This document shows positions 40,606 through 50,388 of a DNA stretch of 64,000 nt, in pieces. Made by a program: the position numbers and the translations under genes. The first letter of the stretch is position 1. Each line of letters begins with the position of its first letter. Origin of the DNA: Xylanimonas oleitrophica (GTDB lineage: Bacteria > Actinomycetota > Actinomycetes > Actinomycetales > Cellulomonadaceae); the NCBI RefSeq assembly GCF_003244315.1, contig NZ_QKWH01000004.1, positions 62,001-126,000 of the forward strand. The letters run 5' to 3'. Below the pieces are notes generated by a model. It saw only the letters and a list, made by a program, of their open reading frames with translations. It did no database searches and was not told where the DNA came from.

Positions 40606-42375
40606 TCAGGCGGAGCGGTGCAGCACGGCGGTCGCCGGAGGGTGCGGGGCCGGCTTGCCGTACAGGTAGCCCTGCCCGTGGGAGCAGCCGCGGCGGCGCA
40701 GCCAGTCCGCCTGCTCCGGGGTCTCGATGCCCTCGGCGACGACGTCGAGCCCGAGCGCGTCGGCCATCGCGAGGATCGCCGTCACCACCGGCATGGGCTG
40801 GTCGGGGTCGGTGAGGGGGCTGATGAACGAGCGGTCGATCTTGAGGATGTCGACGCGCAGCTGGTCCAGGCGGTGGAGGCTGGAGTGGCCGGTGCCGAAG
40901 TCGTCGATGGCGAGGCGCACGCCGGCGTCGGCCAGGGTGACGAGGTTGGCGCGCACGGCTCGGGAGGCGAGGCTGAAGTCGCTCTCGACGAGCTCGATGA
41001 TGAGCCGTTCGGGTGCGAGGGCGGCGTCGGCGACGTGCCGCAGCACGCGCCGCGCGTAGGTCGGGTCCTGCAGCTCGGCGCCGGACGCGTTGACGCTGAC
41101 CGCCACGGGGCGTCCGTCGTGGTGCCACGTGGTGGCGCTGTGGACGGCGGTGGACAGGATCCAGTCCCCGAGCTCGAGCATGGTGCCGGTCTGCTCGGCG
41201 AGGCGGATGAACTGGTCGGGCGGCACGATCTGCCCGTCGGGCCGCACCCAGCGCACCAGGGCCTCGGCCTTGTCCACCGTGCCCGTGGCCAGGTCGACGA
41301 CGGGCTGGTAGTGCAGCACGAACTCCTGGTCCTCCAGGGCGCGCCGGATGTCGGCGCCGTTGTGGACGGTGCTGCCGCGGGGGGCGGTGACGGTCTGGCC
41401 GTACCCGCGGCTCTTGGCCTGGAAGATGGCGGCGTCGGCGCGCAGCATCAGCATGGTGAGCGTCTCGCCGGCGATGCACCAGGCGACGCCGGCGGTGAGG
41501 CTGAGGCCGGACGACAGCGACCGCATGGTGTCCAGCAGGGAGTCGACCTGGTCGGGCGTGACGTCGTCGACCAGCACGGTGAACTCGTCGCCGCCGTGTC
41601 TGGCCAGGAGGGTGCCCGGGGGGAGCGCCGCGGACCAGGAGCGCCCGAGCCGCAGCAGGAGGTCGTCGCCGTGCTTGTGCCCGCGGCGGTCGTTGGTGGC
41701 CTTGAGCTCGTCGATGTCGATGACGAGGAGAGCGGCGGGCCGGCTGCCGTCGTAGGCCCCGAGGAACGCCTCGGCGCGCCGTTCGAAGCCGCGCCGGTTG
41801 GTCAGTCCGGTGATGTAGTCGCGCTCGGCGAGGTCGCTGGCGCGCACGAGCCAGCTGACAGCCGTGGTGAGCAGCAGCGCGATACCGACCCCTCGCACCA
41901 TCTCGGGCGCGCCGAAGGCGGGGTTGTCGCGCAGCACGGCGAAGGCGAGCACGCCGATCATGACGGTGTGCCCCCAGGCGACCGGCCGGGGGTAGAGGTA
42001 GAACGCCGGCACGAGGAGGGGCAGATACATCAGCGCGGCGGAGACGGCCTCGGAGCCGTGGCCGGCGAGATGGATCGAGACGGTCAGCAGGAGCGCGCCG
42101 AGGGTCATGGAGACCCCGACCAGCCAGGGGATCATCCGCTTGATCAGGAGGAACAGCGGTGCGGCCAGGAGCACGAGGGCGTTGCCGATCAGCCGTTCCC
42201 GGGCGTGGTTGCCGGTCTCCTGGAGCGCGACGACGTTGGCGACGACGCCGATGAGGGCGCTCGCGCCGAAGAGGAGCGCGAGCATGCGTCCCACCATCGG
42301 GCCGGACGCGACCGCAGGTGTGCGCGAGGTCGTGCGCGCCCGCCGCAGCGATCCGGGAGTCCGGGTGAGGTGCAT
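40606..42375 (-). CDS. Membrane GGDEF-EAL cyclic-di-GMP protein
   Basis: A 589-residue signalling protein. Five or six membrane helices (about 30-185) are followed by a GGDEF domain with RHGGDEF near 260, the intact active-site motif, and an EAL domain with EALVRW near 371, NxxE-region and DDFGTGHSSL near 498. Both diguanylate cyclase and phosphodiesterase motifs are kept, so it could make or break c-di-GMP; which dominates cannot be told. The membrane part has no named sensor domain. Start: ATG at 42375 with GAGGGG 6 bases upstream; a GTG directly before it is too close. Confidence 0.92.
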   Translation of the reverse strand: MHLTRTPGSLRRARTTSRTPAVASGPMVGRMLALLFGASALIGVVANVVALQETGNHARERLIGNALVLLAAPLFLLIKRMIPWLVGVSMTLGALLLTVSIHLAGHGSEAVSAALMYLPLLVPAFYLYPRPVAWGHTVMIGVLAFAVLRDNPAFGAPEMVRGVGIALLLTTAVSWLVRASDLAERDYITGLTNRRGFERRAEAFLGAYDGSRPAALLVIDIDELKATNDRRGHKHGDDLLLRLGRSWSAALPPGTLLARHGGDEFTVLVDDVTPDQVDSLLDTMRSLSSGLSLTAGVAWCIAGETLTMLMLRADAAIFQAKSRGYGQTVTAPRGSTVHNGADIRRALEDQEFVLHYQPVVDLATGTVDKAEALVRWVRPDGQIVPPDQFIRLAEQTGTMLELGDWILSTAVHSATTWHHDGRPVAVSVNASGAELQDPTYARRVLRHVADAALAPERLIIELVESDFSLASRAVRANLVTLADAGVRLAIDDFGTGHSSLHRLDQLRVDILKIDRSFISPLTDPDQPMPVVTAILAMADALGLDVVAEGIETPEQADWLRRRGCSHGQGYLYGKPAPHPPATAVLHRSA

Positions 42376-42591
42376 CACAGTCCCCTCATCGGCCGGCCGG
42401 GTGACAGGTGTGAGCCACAGCGGTCGAATCGTTGCTAGAGCGGTTTGCTATCGCTCCCACAAGTGCTGTCTATGGGACGCGACGGTGCCCCGTCAGGGTC
42501 CAGGAGGGCGGTGGTCGCGGCAGCGGGGGGCGGCCGCCCCAGGGCTAGGCTGAGCCGCCCGGCGCCACGGCCGGCGCGGTGGAGGAGAGCG

Positions 42592-43545
42592 ATGGACGTC
42601 CGACAGATCGAGTTCTTCCTGGCGGTGGTGGAGGAGCGCAGCTTCACCCGTGCCGCCGAGGCGAGCCACGTGAGCCAGCCCGGCCTGTCGTCCTCCATCC
42701 GCAGCCTCGAGCGCGAGCTGCGCGTGCGGCTGTTCGAGCGCTCCCCGCGCGGGGTCAGCCTGACGCCGTCGGGCGAGGCGTTCCTCCCGCGGGCGCGGCG
42801 CATGCTCGACGACGCCCGTGCCGTGCGCCAGGAGGTGCTCGAGGCCTCGGGCGAGGTCCGAGGGAGCCTGCGGCTGGGGGCCGAGCAGTGCCTCGGTGAC
42901 CTCGTCGACCTGCCGGACCTGCTCGCCACCTTCCACGGGCGCCACCCCGGCGTGACGCTGAGCATGGTGCAGGCCGGCACCGGGTCGTTGCTCGACGCCG
43001 TGCGGCGCGGTGAGCTCGACGTCGCCCTCGTGGGCACCCCGGTGGACGCCGACGCCACGCTCGCCGGCCTCGAGACCGTCGACCTCGCCCTCCACGGGTT
43101 CGAGCTGCTCGCCGCACCGGACCATGCCGTGGCCGCGACCGGGTGCGTCTGCCTTACCGACCTGACGTCCACCGAGTTCGTCGACCTGGACGTGGCGTGG
43201 GGCGCGCGCCGTGTCGTCGACGCCGTGTTCGCCGGGCGGGGGCTGGAGCGGCGCATCGCCTTCACGGTCAACGACGTGCACCTGCTGATCGACCTCGTCC
43301 GGCAGGGCCTGGCCGTCGCGCTCGTGCCCGCGTCCGTGGGCGAGAAGCCGCAGGCCGCCGGCCTCTCGCGCCTCCCTCTCGACGACGCGGTGCTCCGCTG
43401 GAGCGTGCGTGCCGTCGTGGCACCGGGGGCGGGCAACGCGGGCCGCCTGTTCGCCGACATGCTGGTACCGACGGCGGCGATGGACGACGGTCCCGCGGTG
43501 GAGGACGCGCCCGCGGTGGGCGACGCCGTGGTGGCGGGGCGCTAG
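42592..43545 (+). CDS. LysR-family transcriptional regulator
   Basis: A 317-residue regulator. The helix-turn-helix is FLAVVEERSFTRAAEASHVSQ (about 8-28) and continues PGLSSSIRSLERELRVRLFER. The substrate-binding domain runs from about 90 to 290. GGAGGAG lies 5 bases before the ATG. No divergent metabolic gene is adjacent: the left neighbour is the GGDEF-EAL gene and the right one a convergent lipoprotein, so the target is unknown. The C-terminal 25 residues are low-complexity (Asp/Ala/Val). Confidence 0.93.
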   Translation: MDVRQIEFFLAVVEERSFTRAAEASHVSQPGLSSSIRSLERELRVRLFERSPRGVSLTPSGEAFLPRARRMLDDARAVRQEVLEASGEVRGSLRLGAEQCLGDLVDLPDLLATFHGRHPGVTLSMVQAGTGSLLDAVRRGELDVALVGTPVDADATLAGLETVDLALHGFELLAAPDHAVAATGCVCLTDLTSTEFVDLDVAWGARRVVDAVFAGRGLERRIAFTVNDVHLLIDLVRQGLAVALVPASVGEKPQAAGLSRLPLDDAVLRWSVRAVVAPGAGNAGRLFADMLVPTAAMDDGPAVEDAPAVGDAVVAGR

Positions 43546-43548
43546 CGG

Positions 43549-44337
43549 TCAGCCGCGCACGACCGGCTCGGCCACCGGCACGCTGGCGGCCATCCGGACC
43601 GCGTCCTCGGCGCTGATGCCGCTGGTCCCCGCGGCCGTCCACAGGTTCGTGGTGCTCAGCAGGTAGGTGCGCTCGCCGTCGGACCACGTCACGTGCAGGG
43701 GGCCGTAGCCGTTCTCGGCCTGGGTCACCACGACCTCGGTGCCGCTGCTCAGCCTCACCGTGCGAGCCACGAGCACGGGCGCCCGGGGGTGATCGACCGG
43801 GATCGCGGACGGCTGGACCACGAGCCGCACCTCCGTCGCGGGGTGATAGGTACCGGCCGCCACGCCCTCCGGGGTCTCCTGCCCGGGCGGCACCAGCGTG
43901 TCCGCGTTCGCCTCCCCGGCCAGCTCGTAGGTGACGACCGTGCCCAGCACCGCGGGCTGCACCCCCGTGACGCCGCGCCACGCCAGGTCGGTCACCTGCG
44001 CCGTCGGGCACGTGACGGCCACCCGTGCGACGGTGGGCGGCGTCCAGGCCGGCAGGGGCACCGATGCGGAGCAGCCCTCCGTCGTGGGAGCCGTCACGGC
44101 CGGGTCGTCCGACGGTGCGCCGACCTCGGCAGGCATGACGATGCCCGGCGGCGCAGCGCCGGGCGGGGCGTGGCCGGAACCGGCGCACCCTGCCACCGTC
44201 ATCACGAGGCCCACCGCTCCCGCCACGCCCATCCTGCCCGCCAGGGCTGGGACCCGGTGCGCGAGACGGGTGCCGTGACGGGCCGGGTGCCGGGCGGTGC
44301 TGGCGGTGGCGTCGGGGAGGCCCTCGGTCGGGTGCAC
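43549..44337 (-). CDS. Secreted lipoprotein of unknown function
   Basis: A 262-residue predicted lipoprotein. A basic N-terminal tail (about 1-35) leads to a hydrophobic stretch MGVAGAVGLVMTVAGC with lipobox VAGC near 50-53. The mature part is beta-rich with no domain that I recognise; two cysteines (in EGCSAS and VTCPTA) may form a disulphide. The N-terminal tail is unusually long for a signal peptide; a later ATG (MGVAGAV) would give a normal one. It is convergent with the LysR gene, 3 bases apart. Confidence 0.65.
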   Translation of the reverse strand: MHPTEGLPDATASTARHPARHGTRLAHRVPALAGRMGVAGAVGLVMTVAGCAGSGHAPPGAAPPGIVMPAEVGAPSDDPAVTAPTTEGCSASVPLPAWTPPTVARVAVTCPTAQVTDLAWRGVTGVQPAVLGTVVTYELAGEANADTLVPPGQETPEGVAAGTYHPATEVRLVVQPSAIPVDHPRAPVLVARTVRLSSGTEVVVTQAENGYGPLHVTWSDGERTYLLSTTNLWTAAGTSGISAEDAVRMAASVPVAEPVVRG

Positions 44338-44558
44338 GGCACCACGATCCCAGCCCGGCCCCGCCCGTGTGGGCAGGGGAGCGGGTGAAGGCCGCCGCCG
44401 GTCGGGTCGGCGTTCTCGCCGGTCCGTCACGGCTGGCCGGGGCCGGGCTTGCCCGGCACGGCGCGATGCGGAACGCTGCGCCTGACCAGGGTGTCGCTCG
44501 GGTGCAGGGGTTCCGCTGCCCCGGGGGCACCGGCGCCGTCGAGAAGAGGGAGTCGAGC

Positions 44559-45596
44559 GTGCCCGACCGCCGGCCGCTGCTCCGCGACGTCGCGCAGCGC
44601 GCGAACGCCTCGGTGTCCCTGGTGAGCCACGCGCTCAACGGCAGCGGCCGCGTCTCGGAGGAGACGCGGGCGCGGATCCTCAAGGCGGCGGAGGAGCTGG
44701 GGTACCGCTCCAACCGGTACGCGCGCCTGCTGCGCACGGGCCGGCGCGAGGACGTCGGCGTGGTGATCCGCAACATGCACAACCCGATGTTCCTCGACGT
44801 GCTGACGTCGCTGGAGGAGGCGGCCCGCCGGGAGGACCGGGCGCTGCTGGTCACCAACTCCCGCTATGACGTGGCGGAGCAGCGCAAGCTCCTCGACCAC
44901 CTGCTCGACCTGGGGGTAGGGCGGATCGTGATCGCTCCCGTGGCGGGCCTGACCGACCTGCGGGCGTGGCAGGCCGAGCACCCGGAGGTTCACGTCGTCG
45001 CGCTGAACGCCACCGGGGGCGACGGCGAGGGCGCGGCGCCCGGGGCCCCGGGCCTCGGCTCGGTCAACCCGGACCACCGGGCGGCGGTGGGGCTGGCGCT
45101 CGCCCTCGTGGCGGAGCGTGGGCACCGGGCGGTCGACTTCGTCGCCGCCCCCGCGGGGCTGGCGTCGGACACGGTGCGCGAGCGGGCGTTCGCGGAGGCG
45201 TGCGCGGCGCACGGGATCGTGGGGAGGGTGCGCCGCACGCCGCTGGACGCCCGCGCGGTCTCCGGGTTCCTGGCCGACGACCTGCGGGCGCGCGTGCTCG
45301 GGGCCGGGGTCCCTGAGCACCCCTGCTACCTGTTCAACAGCGACTACCTGGCGGCCGTGGCGTACGGCGTGGCGGCGGACCTGGGGCTGCGGGTGGGGCG
45401 GGACCTGAGCGTGGTGGGCCACGACGACCTGCCGACGTCGGCCCTCCTGGACCCGGGCCTGACCACCCTGGCGTTCGACCGTACCCGGGTGGGTGTGGAG
45501 GCGCTGCGCCTGGTGGTAGAGGCCCCGGGGGAGCACGTGGTGCTCCCCGTCGAGCTGCGGGTGCGCGGCTCGGTGGCCGACCTCGGCGCTCGCTGA
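44559..45596 (+). CDS. LacI-family regulator of the downstream ABC operon
   Basis: A 345-residue regulator. LacI helix-turn-helix: LLRDVAQRANASVSLVSHALNGSGRVS near 7-33, then AAEELGYRSNRYARLLRTGR. The sensor domain follows, with DLSVVGHDDLPTSALLDPGLT near 287. It starts at a GTG with AGAGGGAG at 8 bases. A possible operator, TCGTTGCTGTAACGA, lies between it and the binding-protein gene 147 bases on, so it probably controls that operon and itself. LacI control of an iron/polyamine-type transporter is unusual. Confidence 0.92.
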   Translation: MPDRRPLLRDVAQRANASVSLVSHALNGSGRVSEETRARILKAAEELGYRSNRYARLLRTGRREDVGVVIRNMHNPMFLDVLTSLEEAARREDRALLVTNSRYDVAEQRKLLDHLLDLGVGRIVIAPVAGLTDLRAWQAEHPEVHVVALNATGGDGEGAAPGAPGLGSVNPDHRAAVGLALALVAERGHRAVDFVAAPAGLASDTVRERAFAEACAAHGIVGRVRRTPLDARAVSGFLADDLRARVLGAGVPEHPCYLFNSDYLAAVAYGVAADLGLRVGRDLSVVGHDDLPTSALLDPGLTTLAFDRTRVGVEALRLVVEAPGEHVVLPVELRVRGSVADLGAR

Positions 45597-45665
45597 CGCC
45601 TCCCGTTCACCGGGAGTTCTCGCACTCGTCGCGTATCCGTCCGACGACGGCCGTCTGCGGTTCCC

Positions 45666-45680
45666 TCGTTGCTGTAACGA
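45666..45680. promoter_or_regulatory. Putative LacI operator upstream of the ABC operon
   Basis: TCGTT-GCTGT-AACGA, a 5-base inverted repeat 64 bases before the binding-protein start. It resembles the half-sites of the operator at 38383. Confidence 0.45.
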
Positions 45681-45743
45681 TTTCGCACGGCGGGCAGCGA
45701 GCCCGCCGACATCGCCTCGTCAGTGCCCCGTCAGGAGAACCCC

Positions 45744-46799
45744 ATGCGCTCGCGCCCCCGCACCACCGCCGCGGCGATCGCCGCCGCAGCGGCGACCCTC
45801 GCCCTGGCCGCCTGCGGCTCGTCCCAGCCGGTCCAGGCCCAGGGCGACCTCGCCCACGAGCCCGACGGCGACATGGTCGTCACCTACAACAGCCCCGCGG
45901 AGTGGGCCAACTTCGGGGAGGTGCTGAGCGCGTTCTCCACGGCGAGCGGCATCCAGGCGCCCAACGACCCCAAGAACTCCGGCCAGGCGCTCGCCGCCCT
46001 GCAGACCGAGGCCGCCGCCCCGGTGGCCGACGTCGTCTACGTGGGCATCGCCTTCGCCCAGCAGCTCGTGGACGCCGACCTCCTTCAGCCGTACACCCCC
46101 GCCGGTGCGGAGGACCTGCCCGAGGACAACCGCTCGGCCGACGAGCTGTGGCACGTGGTGCACTCCGGCACGGTCGCGTTCCTCGTCAACACCGACGCCC
46201 TCGGCGACGTCCCGGTGCCGCGCTCGTGGGCCGACCTGCTCAAGCCCGAGTACCGCGGCATGGTGTCCTACCTCGACCCGGCGCAGGCCGCCGTCGGCTA
46301 CTCCGTGGCCACCGCCGCCAACCACGCGCTCGGCGGGGACCTGGACGACTGGGAGCCCGGCCTCGACTACCTCGAGAAGCTCGCCGCCAACGGCGCCACC
46401 ACCCCCGCGCAGACGGCCACCGCCTCGCTCGCCCAGGGCGAGATCCCCATCCTGATCGACGCCGACTTCAACGGGTACAACCTCCAGGAGGAGGGCAGCA
46501 ACATCGAGGTGGTCATCCCCGCCGAGGGCAGCCTCGAGATCCCCTACGTCGTCGGCCTGGTCAAGGACGCCCCGCACCCCAACAACGGCCGCAACCTGCT
46601 GGACTTCTACTTCTCCGCCGAGGGCGAGCGCCTGTTCTCCGAGGGCTTCATGCGGCCCGCGGGCGGAGGGTTCCCCGAGGACCTCGCCGACAAGGTGCTC
46701 CCGGCCTCCGAGTACGAGCGGGCCGTGACCGTCGACTACGCCCGCATGGGCGCCGTCCAGGCCGACTTCGTCGAGCAGTACGACCAGCGGGTGCGCTGA
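45744..46799 (+). CDS. Substrate-binding lipoprotein, FbpA/phosphonate-type
   Basis: A 351-residue binding protein. Signal peptide with lipobox LALAAC near 23-28. The mature protein has MVVTYNSPAEWANFGEVLSA, ADVVYVGIAFAQQL and IPILIDADFNGYN, matching type II solute-binding proteins of the iron(III), polyamine and 2-aminoethylphosphonate groups. The Tyr pair used by iron binders is not evident, so iron seems less likely. AGGAG lies 6 bases before the ATG. It is followed without a gap by two permeases, an ATPase and a phosphodiesterase. The last suggests a phosphorus-containing ligand; that is inference. Confidence 0.85.
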   Translation: MRSRPRTTAAAIAAAAATLALAACGSSQPVQAQGDLAHEPDGDMVVTYNSPAEWANFGEVLSAFSTASGIQAPNDPKNSGQALAALQTEAAAPVADVVYVGIAFAQQLVDADLLQPYTPAGAEDLPEDNRSADELWHVVHSGTVAFLVNTDALGDVPVPRSWADLLKPEYRGMVSYLDPAQAAVGYSVATAANHALGGDLDDWEPGLDYLEKLAANGATTPAQTATASLAQGEIPILIDADFNGYNLQEEGSNIEVVIPAEGSLEIPYVVGLVKDAPHPNNGRNLLDFYFSAEGERLFSEGFMRPAGGGFPEDLADKVLPASEYERAVTVDYARMGAVQADFVEQYDQRVR

Positions 46800-46801
46800 G
46801 C

Positions 46802-47689
46802 GTGACCGCAGCAGCACCTCTGCTCCGCCGGCCCCGCCGGGCGGTGAGCGGCGCCACCGCGCGCTTCTCCTCGCTCGGCGCGGCCGTGCCGGGCATCGCC
46901 CTGCTCGTGGCGTTCGGCGTGGTCCCCCTGGCCGTGCTGACGGTCACCGCGCTCGGGCTCGGAGCCACGGGCGCGGGGGAGGAGCCCGGCCTCACGCTGG
47001 ACAACCTCACCCAGGCGGTGACGAGCCCGCGGCTGCGGCAGGAGCTCGTCGCCTCGGTCGTGGTGGGCATCGGCTCGGTGCTCATCATGCTGGTGGCCGG
47101 CATCCCGCTCACGCTCGCCATGTCACGGCACGGCGGGCAGGTGGGGCACGGTCGGCTCACGAGCGTCGTGTTCACCCTCCCGATCGCCCTGCCCGGCATC
47201 GTGGTCGGCTTCTTCACGATCCTGATGCTCGGCCGCACCGGCATCTTCGGCCAGGTCGTCCCGGCGCTCGGCGGGGCGGCGTACACGTTGCCCGGCATCT
47301 TCGTCGCCTACGTGTACTTCTCGTTCCCGCGCGTCATCGGCCCCCTGCAGGCGGCGATGTCCACGTTCGACCACTCGCTGGTGGACACGGCCCGCACGCT
47401 CGGCGCCTCCCGCGCCCGCGCGTTCGTCTCGGTGACGCTCCCCGTGGTGCTGCCCGCGGTGGTCCAGGTGCTCGGCACCGCGGCGGCGGTGACGATCGGC
47501 GGCTACGGCACCATCGCCACCCTCGCCCAGAGCGAGCGCCTGCTGCCCCTGTCCGTGGCGGACCGGCTGTCCAACGGCTACCAGGTGGCCTCGGCGTCCG
47601 GCCTCGCCGTCGTCCTCGCGCTGCTCGCGGCCGGGACGCTGGCCGTCTCGCGCCTGCTGAGCGCCTGGCTCGAGCGGAGGCTGCGATGA
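46802..47689 (+). CDS. ABC transporter permease 1 (PotB/PhnU-like)
   Basis: A 295-residue permease with six helices after a basic tail. The EAA-type loop is DTARTLGASRARAFVSVTLP near 198-217, as in iron/polyamine/phosphonate permeases, not sugar permeases. It starts at a GTG 2 bases after the binding-protein stop and overlaps the next permease by 4 bases. Confidence 0.9.
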   Translation: MTAAAPLLRRPRRAVSGATARFSSLGAAVPGIALLVAFGVVPLAVLTVTALGLGATGAGEEPGLTLDNLTQAVTSPRLRQELVASVVVGIGSVLIMLVAGIPLTLAMSRHGGQVGHGRLTSVVFTLPIALPGIVVGFFTILMLGRTGIFGQVVPALGGAAYTLPGIFVAYVYFSFPRVIGPLQAAMSTFDHSLVDTARTLGASRARAFVSVTLPVVLPAVVQVLGTAAAVTIGGYGTIATLAQSERLLPLSVADRLSNGYQVASASGLAVVLALLAAGTLAVSRLLSAWLERRLR

Positions 47690-48473
47690 GAGGTCTGCCC
47701 GACACCCTCGGCACGCGCATGGCCGTCGGCCTGTGCGTGGTGTTCGTGCTGCTGCCGGTGGCCACCTCGGTCGCGGTCGCCACGAGCGTCAGCTCCGCCC
47801 GCGGGCTGTGGGGCGACGGCGTCACCCTGCAGTGGCTCGTCACGGGCTGGGAGCAGATCAGCCCCACGCTGGGCCGCAGCACCGCCGTGGCCCTCGGCGT
47901 CGTGGCCGCCAACCTGGTGCTCGGCGGGCCGCTGGCCATGTGGCTCGCCCGCAGCCCCTCCCGGCTCACGCGCGCGGTCTCGTTCCTGGCCACCCTCCCG
48001 CTGGCCGTGCCGGGCATCGCCCTGAGCATCGGCCTCATCACCGTCTACCCCCAGCTGCGGCCCAGCGGCCTGCTGCTGTTCCTGGGCCACGTGCTGCTCA
48101 CCCTGCCGTTCACGCTCGCCGCGCTGACACCCGTGCTGGCCGACCAGGAGCTGCAGGACTGCGAGAACGCGGCCACCACGCTGGGCGCCGCCGGGTGGCG
48201 GGTGCTGGCCACGGTCACCGTGCCGTTCAGCGCCACCGCCCTGGTGCAGGTCGTGATCACCGCCTTCGCCCTGTCCTTCGGGGAGTTCAACATCAGCTTC
48301 TTCATCAACCCGCCTGCCGCCCCGATGGCGCCGTTCGCCCTGTTCGACGCCTACTCCACCCAGCGCCTGGAGCTGGCCTCGGCCAAGACGGTGCTGTTCA
48401 TGCTCTGCCTCGTGCCCGTGCTGGCCCTCCTCGTGGCCGCCCGGCGCACCCCCTCGACCAGGAAGGCCCGCCC

Positions 48474-48477
<4 letters not shown>
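47686..48477 (+). CDS. ABC transporter permease 2 (PotC/PhnV-like)
   Basis: A 263-residue permease with six helices. Its coupling loop reads NAATTLGAAGWRVLATVTVP near 163-182. Both permease genes lie between the binding protein and the ATPase, overlapping at ATGA and GTGA, so synthesis is coupled. Together they form a heterodimeric channel. Confidence 0.9.
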
Positions 48478-49537
<1,060 letters not shown>

Positions 49538-49541
<4 letters not shown>

Positions 49542-50335
49542 CCCTGACCCTGGAGATCCTGGGCAGCAACGCCACCGCCCCCACCGCGCACGGTCCGGCG
49601 TCGGGCTACCTGCTGCACACCGAGGGCGGGCTGGTGCTCGTGGACGCAGGGCCGGGCGTCATGGCGGAGCTGGTCAGCCGGCACGACCTGGCCGACCTGC
49701 GCGCGATCGTCGTCACCCACCTGCACGCCGACCACTCCCTGGACCTGATGGCGCTGGCCTACCGGTGGACGTTCCCCGTGGCCCTCGACCGCATCCCGCT
49801 GTACGCACCCGCGGCGGACCTGGCCCGCCTGCGCGCGTTCGACGAGGTCTTCGGCATCACGTCGCTGCCGGGGATGGCGATGCCGATCCACGAGGCGTTC
49901 GACGTGCGCGGCCTGCACCTGGACGGCCGTGAGGAGCCCGGCCTCGAGGCCCTCGGGCTGAGCCTGCGCTCCTACCGTGCCCACCACCCCGTCCCGGCCG
50001 CGTGCCTGCGGTTCACGACGACGGGAGCCGACCGGCGCGTGGTCGCGTTCTCCGGCGACACCGGGCGCTGCCCGGGCCTGGAGGAGGCCGCGCACGAGGC
50101 GGACCTGCTGGTGTGCGAGGCCACCTACCTGGAGGCGGACGACGCCGCGCTCGACGGGCACGGCCACCTGACAGGCCTGATGGCGGGCACCGCTGCCAAG
50201 CAGGCCGGCGTGCGCCACCTCGTGGTGTCCCACGTAGCCACGGACGACATGCGCCCGCACGTGGGCGGCCAGGCGGCCCAGACGTTCGACGGCGTGGTGA
50301 GCGTGGCCGCGCGCGGCAAGCGGTTCCACCTCTGA
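49538..50335 (+). CDS. Metallo-beta-lactamase-fold phosphodiesterase (RNase Z/PhnP-like)
   Basis: A 265-residue cytosolic enzyme. The zinc motif THLHADHSLDL near 65-75 is present, with further ligands likely at SGDTG near 167 and SHVATDD near 227. The fold and spacing match the RNase Z/PhnP branch that cleaves phosphodiesters, such as cyclic phosphates. Its stop-start overlap with the ATPase gene ties it to uptake: it may process an imported phosphodiester or phosphonate-derived cyclic phosphate. No C-P lyase genes are nearby, so this is only a contextual idea. Confidence 0.88.
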
Positions 50336-50376
50336 GGCTCCGCCTCGCGACGGATCCGCCGGGGAGCGGCCCTCCC

Positions 50377-50382
50377 TACGCT
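50377..50382 (+). promoter_or_regulatory. Leaderless -10 box for the histidine kinase
   Basis: TACGCT, six bases, GTG at 50389. It separates the two-component system from the ABC operon. Confidence 0.55.
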
Positions 50383-50388
50383 GGTGCG

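Noticed and set aside
40618-42438. Plus-strand open frame of about 600 codons opposite the GGDEF-EAL gene
   Set aside because: The minus strand has perfect GGDEF and EAL motifs; the plus frame is a shadow of it.
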